From the NCBI GenBank assembly GCA_947497495.1, contig CANMGT010000004.1, forward strand, positions 173,730 to 237,729: 64,000 bases of DNA. The letters run 5' to 3'. The stretch comes from an uncultured Lentibacter sp. (GTDB taxonomy: Bacteria; Pseudomonadota; Alphaproteobacteria; Rhodobacterales; Rhodobacteraceae). Within the stretch, counting starts at the first letter, position 1; each line of letters starts with the position of its first letter. The notes beneath the pieces are model-generated. The model had not been told where the DNA came from, searched no databases, and saw only the letters and a program-made list of their open reading frames with translations. Below, piece after piece: positions 60,584-64,000 of the stretch. The position numbers and the translations under genes were made by a program.

Positions 60584-61522
60584 GTGTTGCGTGCACTCGG
60601 TTTTTTCGCGTGCTATGGCCGCTTTGTCTTGGTGGCAGGGCTCTTGGCGGGGCTTTTAGCGCCAAGCCTTGCGATGGCCCTCAAACCTTGGCTGACAGAG
60701 CTAGTGCTGCTGCTCCTGTTTCTCACAGCCTTTCGCGTCGGGCTGCCCGACGCGCTCTTGGGCCTGCGCTCGGTGCGTGTAACCTTAAAAGTTGTTCTCG
60801 TTTATCAACTCGGATTGCCCCTTGCCGCGATTGTAACTTTTGCACTCTTAGGGCTTGCACAAACACCCGTCGCGCTCGCGATCACCCTTATGCTCGCGGC
60901 CCCTTCTGTGACCGGAGGGCCGAGCATGGCTACTCTACTTGGCCAGAACCCCGAGCCAAGCTTCCGCCTGCTCATCGTTGGAACTGCGCTTTTGCCGCTT
61001 ACGGTGCTTCCGATCTTCTTCGTCTCACCCGAACTGGGCGATTTGCGCGAAACGCTAGCTGTTGCCCTGCGCCTCCTCCTGTCGATCAGCGGCACAATCA
61101 GCGCTGCCTTCACGCTGCGCCACCTTGTGCTGCCAGACATGAAGCCCGCCCAAAGCCGAGCACTTGACGGGGGAACCGCGCTGGCATTGGCCGTCATTGT
61201 GATCGGATTGATGAGTGCGCTTGGCCCCGCTTTACACACGGCGCCTCTCAACGTCACCAAATGGCTTGCTGTCGCTCTGAGCGCCAATCTTGGGCTTCAA
61301 GCTACAGCATACTTCACCCTCAGGCGCGCAGGTTACGGCTCTGCGGCCGCGCCGATGGCAATCGTCGCGGGCAATCGCAATGTCGCATTATTCTTGCTAG
61401 CTTCGCCCGTAGCCCAAACCCAGGAGTTTTTAATTTTCCTCAGCTGCTATCAGATACCTATGTACCTGACACCGATCATCATGCGCCCGCTCTTGGGCGA
61501 GGCTGATAAAACGGCGAATTAA
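60584..61522 (+). CDS. Ten-TM membrane protein, possibly bile acid:Na+ symporter (BASS) superfamily
   Basis: Multi-TM; LMLAAPSVTGGPSMATLLGQNP and AIVAGNRNVALFLL motifs; GTG start 6 nt after the dctM stop. Confidence 0.65.
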   Translation: MLRALGFFACYGRFVLVAGLLAGLLAPSLAMALKPWLTELVLLLLFLTAFRVGLPDALLGLRSVRVTLKVVLVYQLGLPLAAIVTFALLGLAQTPVALAITLMLAAPSVTGGPSMATLLGQNPEPSFRLLIVGTALLPLTVLPIFFVSPELGDLRETLAVALRLLLSISGTISAAFTLRHLVLPDMKPAQSRALDGGTALALAVIVIGLMSALGPALHTAPLNVTKWLAVALSANLGLQATAYFTLRRAGYGSAAAPMAIVAGNRNVALFLLASPVAQTQEFLIFLSCYQIPMYLTPIIMRPLLGEADKTAN

Positions 61523-61533
61523 ACTTTGGAAAA

Positions 61534-61609
61534 TGGCAGGGGCGTGGGGGCTCGAACCCCAGACCTACGGTTTTGGAGACCGTCGCTCTACCAACTGAGC
61601 TACACCCCT
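61534..61609 (-). tRNA. tRNA-Trp (anticodon CCA)
   Basis: Minus strand AGGGGTGTAGCTCAGTTGGTAGAGCGACGGTCTCCAAAACCGTAGGTCTGGGGTTCGAGCCCCCACGCCCCTGCCA; cloverleaf folds with 7-bp acceptor stem, loop CT-CCA-AA, encoded CCA. Confidence 0.97.
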
Positions 61610-61698
61610 AAAGTGAGCTTCCGAATAAAACGCGCGGCAGGGGAAATCAAGCCGTTTCTCGCTCCAACGTGCAACTATGCACAAAGCACTCTCGTTAC

Positions 61699-62445
61699 CT
61701 AGAATTGAAGCGTCACTCCATTCAGGATTTTGGCAGCATAAGCCGGCGATTTGTGGCTGGGATCTTCTTTCTCTACGGCCCCATCGACGGCATAGCACGC
61801 CTCAGTGAACATGCCCTTCACGACAGTCTCTTCCGGTTGCATTAAAAAGCGCAAACCGCGGCGCTCAAATGCTGAGGAGACAGCGCCAACGATCCGCAGC
61901 CGAATGGCTTCATCAGCTTCACACACCGTCGGATGTCCGGCAAGGATACGGCCTTCTTCCGTCTGGTCAACGACCCCCCAAACAGGAAAGCCCGCAAAGG
62001 CAAATACAACGTCTTTTGCTCCAGCGGCTTTCAACTGTTCCGCCATACGCACAGAGCGCCGGTCTTGTAGAAACGTATGTGCCGCCAGTTCAAGCACTGC
62101 ATCACTGACGGAACGATCCTTGTCAGAGAGAAGCGCCAGATAGGGTGCGAAAAATTCAGCTAGACGCAACCTGGCACCGTAGAACACGAACAAATCAAAG
62201 TCCTTGGGCTTAAGCACTTTTCGGCCATTTCCATTCACGAGAAGAACCATCTTCTCGGCATCCGATCTGATCGCTCGCAGCGCACCCTTGCCAAAGTGGA
62301 TATGCCTAAATTCAGGTCCCGCGGCGCCCCAGTACTCGTGTTCCCATCCATTAAACTCAAGCAACCCTTCATCAACCGCGCGCTTTACAGTGGCGATATT
62401 GCTGTCCCCGAACACCACGAGGCGTTTACTTTGCGAAGGCATCAA
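61699..62445 (-). CDS. SGNH-hydrolase-like hypothetical protein
   Basis: VVFGDSNIATVKRA near N-terminus (GDS-like block) and C-terminal DPSHKSPAYAAKIL (D..H-like); overlaps the upstream GSCFA gene. Confidence 0.6.
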   Translation of the reverse strand: MMPSQSKRLVVFGDSNIATVKRAVDEGLLEFNGWEHEYWGAAGPEFRHIHFGKGALRAIRSDAEKMVLLVNGNGRKVLKPKDFDLFVFYGARLRLAEFFAPYLALLSDKDRSVSDAVLELAAHTFLQDRRSVRMAEQLKAAGAKDVVFAFAGFPVWGVVDQTEEGRILAGHPTVCEADEAIRLRIVGAVSSAFERRGLRFLMQPEETVVKGMFTEACYAVDGAVEKEDPSHKSPAYAAKILNGVTLQF

Positions 62446-63496
62446 GGAGCTCCTCTTCGCATTTCACATCACTATTTGTCTGCTTTCGCTTTGGCTTGCT
62501 GCGCTTGCCCTTCTCCGGTTTGGGCGACGTTTCAACCGCGCCAAAAGTTCGCGTTTGGTCAGCGAAAAAATGCTCCATCACAGTCGCCACACCATCTGGC
62601 TCAACGCTTCGCATGTTAGGTTTGAAAAACATGCCTCTAAACACCGGGTGCGTGATAATCTCGTAAGATGGGAAATAGTCTACCGAAGCATGTTGCATCG
62701 CAGCCTCGCCCGCAACGGCTCGCAAAACCGATTTTGAATGCGACGTGGCTGTCAAAACATGCGCGCCTGATGCGCTGGCAACCAGCGGGACAGGAGAGAC
62801 AGTCAGCAGAATTTTCAAACTCTCATTATGAGTGCGCATTAGCGAGATGGCCGCGTCGAGATATTGTGCAGCTTCGCTGACAGAGGCGTTGTGAAACACG
62901 TGTTCATTCGAGTTAAAGTCGGCCCCCTCAACCGTGCCCGGGCATAGCGCATACTCCATACCCGTTTTAACATTGCGCCAACTCTCCGTCAGCCCGAGCG
63001 TGAAAACAAAAACCTGCGCCTCGCATACCGCAGTCCTGATCGCGGCTAAAGTGGAGCGCCGCGCATCCAAAAGTTCGGCGCGATGCGCAAACCCATTCGG
63101 CTCGATGACAGGGCGCAATGGATCGAACCAGCGCCTATTGGCTTGCCAAAGCTCGCCAGCGTCAGCGTCTTTAAACGCCAACCTGAGCCATTGGAGCAGC
63201 ATTTTGGGGGTATAGATATTGCCCGTGCGGAAGCTGAAAATCCCGTAGTTGAAGGCGCTCGCATCTTCCCCGCGCAGCCAAGGAGGGGCAGGTTCTGCGT
63301 CAAACCAACTGTATCCGCGCTCCGCAAGAGCCCGACCAATATGTTGCGCGAAACAACTCCCTGCCGTGACTATTTTGTCCTCTGGTTTTATCTCAAATTT
63401 GGGCGACCAAAGTTTCGAAAGACCATGTGGACCAACCTCAGCCACAGCAGGCCGCCAAAAAGCATGGCTGTCCAGAGATTTATAGGGATTGCTCAT
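62426..63496 (-). CDS. GSCFA domain-containing protein
   Basis: Defining motif GSCFAQHIGRALAERGYSWFDAEPAPP; FTLGLTESWRN; start MSNPYKSLDSHAFW. Confidence 0.9.
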   Translation of the reverse strand: MSNPYKSLDSHAFWRPAVAEVGPHGLSKLWSPKFEIKPEDKIVTAGSCFAQHIGRALAERGYSWFDAEPAPPWLRGEDASAFNYGIFSFRTGNIYTPKMLLQWLRLAFKDADAGELWQANRRWFDPLRPVIEPNGFAHRAELLDARRSTLAAIRTAVCEAQVFVFTLGLTESWRNVKTGMEYALCPGTVEGADFNSNEHVFHNASVSEAAQYLDAAISLMRTHNESLKILLTVSPVPLVASASGAHVLTATSHSKSVLRAVAGEAAMQHASVDYFPSYEIITHPVFRGMFFKPNMRSVEPDGVATVMEHFFADQTRTFGAVETSPKPEKGKRSKPKRKQTNSDVKCEEELLDAFAK

Positions 63497-63566
63497 ATGT
63501 GCAGGGCCTAAGATTGTTTCCGATACGGTAACAAAGAGCAGGGTTCCCGACAACATCTCCATAAAG

Positions 63567-63595
63567 CAAAAGGGCCGCCCTTTCGGGCAGCCCTT
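63567..63595 (-). terminator. Rho-independent terminator downstream of tuf
   Basis: Minus strand AAGGGCTGCCC GAAA GGGCGGCCCTTTT: 11-bp stem, tetraloop, short U-run. Confidence 0.82.
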
Positions 63596-63619
63596 CCGTT
63601 TTTCACCAAGCCTTAAAGC

Positions 63620-64000
63620 TTAGTCGATGATCTTGGCAACAACGCCCGAGCCAACGGTGCGGCCGCCTTCGCGGATCGCGAAGCGGAGGCCTTCTTCCAT
63701 GGCGATCGGTGCGATCAGCTCAACGCCGAACTTCAGGTTGTCGCCTGGCATAACCATTTCGGTGCCTGAAGGAAGCTCAACTGTGCCCGTGACGTCCGTT
63801 GTGCGGAAGTAGAACTGTGGGCGGTAGTTGGCGAAGAATGGCGTGTGACGGCCGCCTTCGTCCTTCGTGAGGATGTAAACCTCGGCTTCGAACTTCGTGT
63901 GCGGGTTCACCGAACCTGGCTTACAAAGAACCTGACCGCGCTCAACGCCGTCACGGTCGATGCCGCGCAGAAGAACACCAACGTTGTCGCCAGCTTCACC
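63620..64000 (-). CDS. tuf: Elongation factor Tu (C-terminal part; N-terminus outside window)
   Basis: Frame continues to the window edge: [72 protein letters not shown]. Confidence 0.97.
   Translation of the reverse strand, partial: GEAGDNVGVLLRGIDRDGVERGQVLCKPGSVNPHTKFEAEVYILTKDEGGRHTPFFANYRPQFYFRTTDVTGTVELPSGTEMVMPGDNLKFGVELIAPIAMEEGLRFAIREGGRTVGSGVVAKIID

Noticed and set aside
61534-61609. tRNA-Trp as an integration site for a genomic island
   Set aside because: The tRNA is complete, no partial duplicate of its 3' end was seen, and no integrase lies next to it
1-64000. CRISPR arrays, restriction-modification or phage-defence systems
   Set aside because: No regularly spaced repeats and no recognisable nuclease/methyltransferase defence genes; the only methyltransferases are tam-like, prmA and ogt

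Overview
The window is a chromosomal segment of an alphaproteobacterium, most likely Rhodobacterales/Roseobacter-like by gene content and order. It is dense, GC-rich and mostly housekeeping: clpA (5' truncated), ftsH, tilS, the tol-pal operon (ybgC-tolQRAB-pal-ybgF), ruvCAB, prmA, priA, a transaldolase/FSA-type gene, xerC, pcs, ogt, ileS, ycjX/TIGR01620, truA, an Lrp regulator, trxB, ilvD, gph, argS, modABC, tRNA-Trp and tuf (truncated at the window end). No CRISPR array, prophage or transposase was seen. The strongest unusual signal is at 45.8-47.5 kb. An intact ORF of about 390 codons is clearly derived from arginyl-tRNA synthetase, yet it lacks the N-terminal domain, the HIGH motif, the KMSK motif and most of the anticodon-binding domain. 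It is divergent from a complete, E. coli-type argS and is followed 11 nt later by a GNAT acetyltransferase gene. This looks like an uncharacterised ArgRS pseudo-enzyme, in the way HisZ relates to HisRS. Other observations: a transporter + dimethylargininase-like cluster next to a racemase/LysR/DadA-like/TRAP cluster (50.5-61.5 kb); a GSCFA + SGNH-like gene pair between tuf and tRNA-Trp; four copies of a modular gene-3'-end repeat (hairpin + GC hairpin + GATATTT-type tail); a structured 310-bp convergent intergenic region at 47.5-47.8 kb; and three convergent gene pairs sharing a CTAA stop overlap. All family calls come from reading motifs by eye; no database search was possible.
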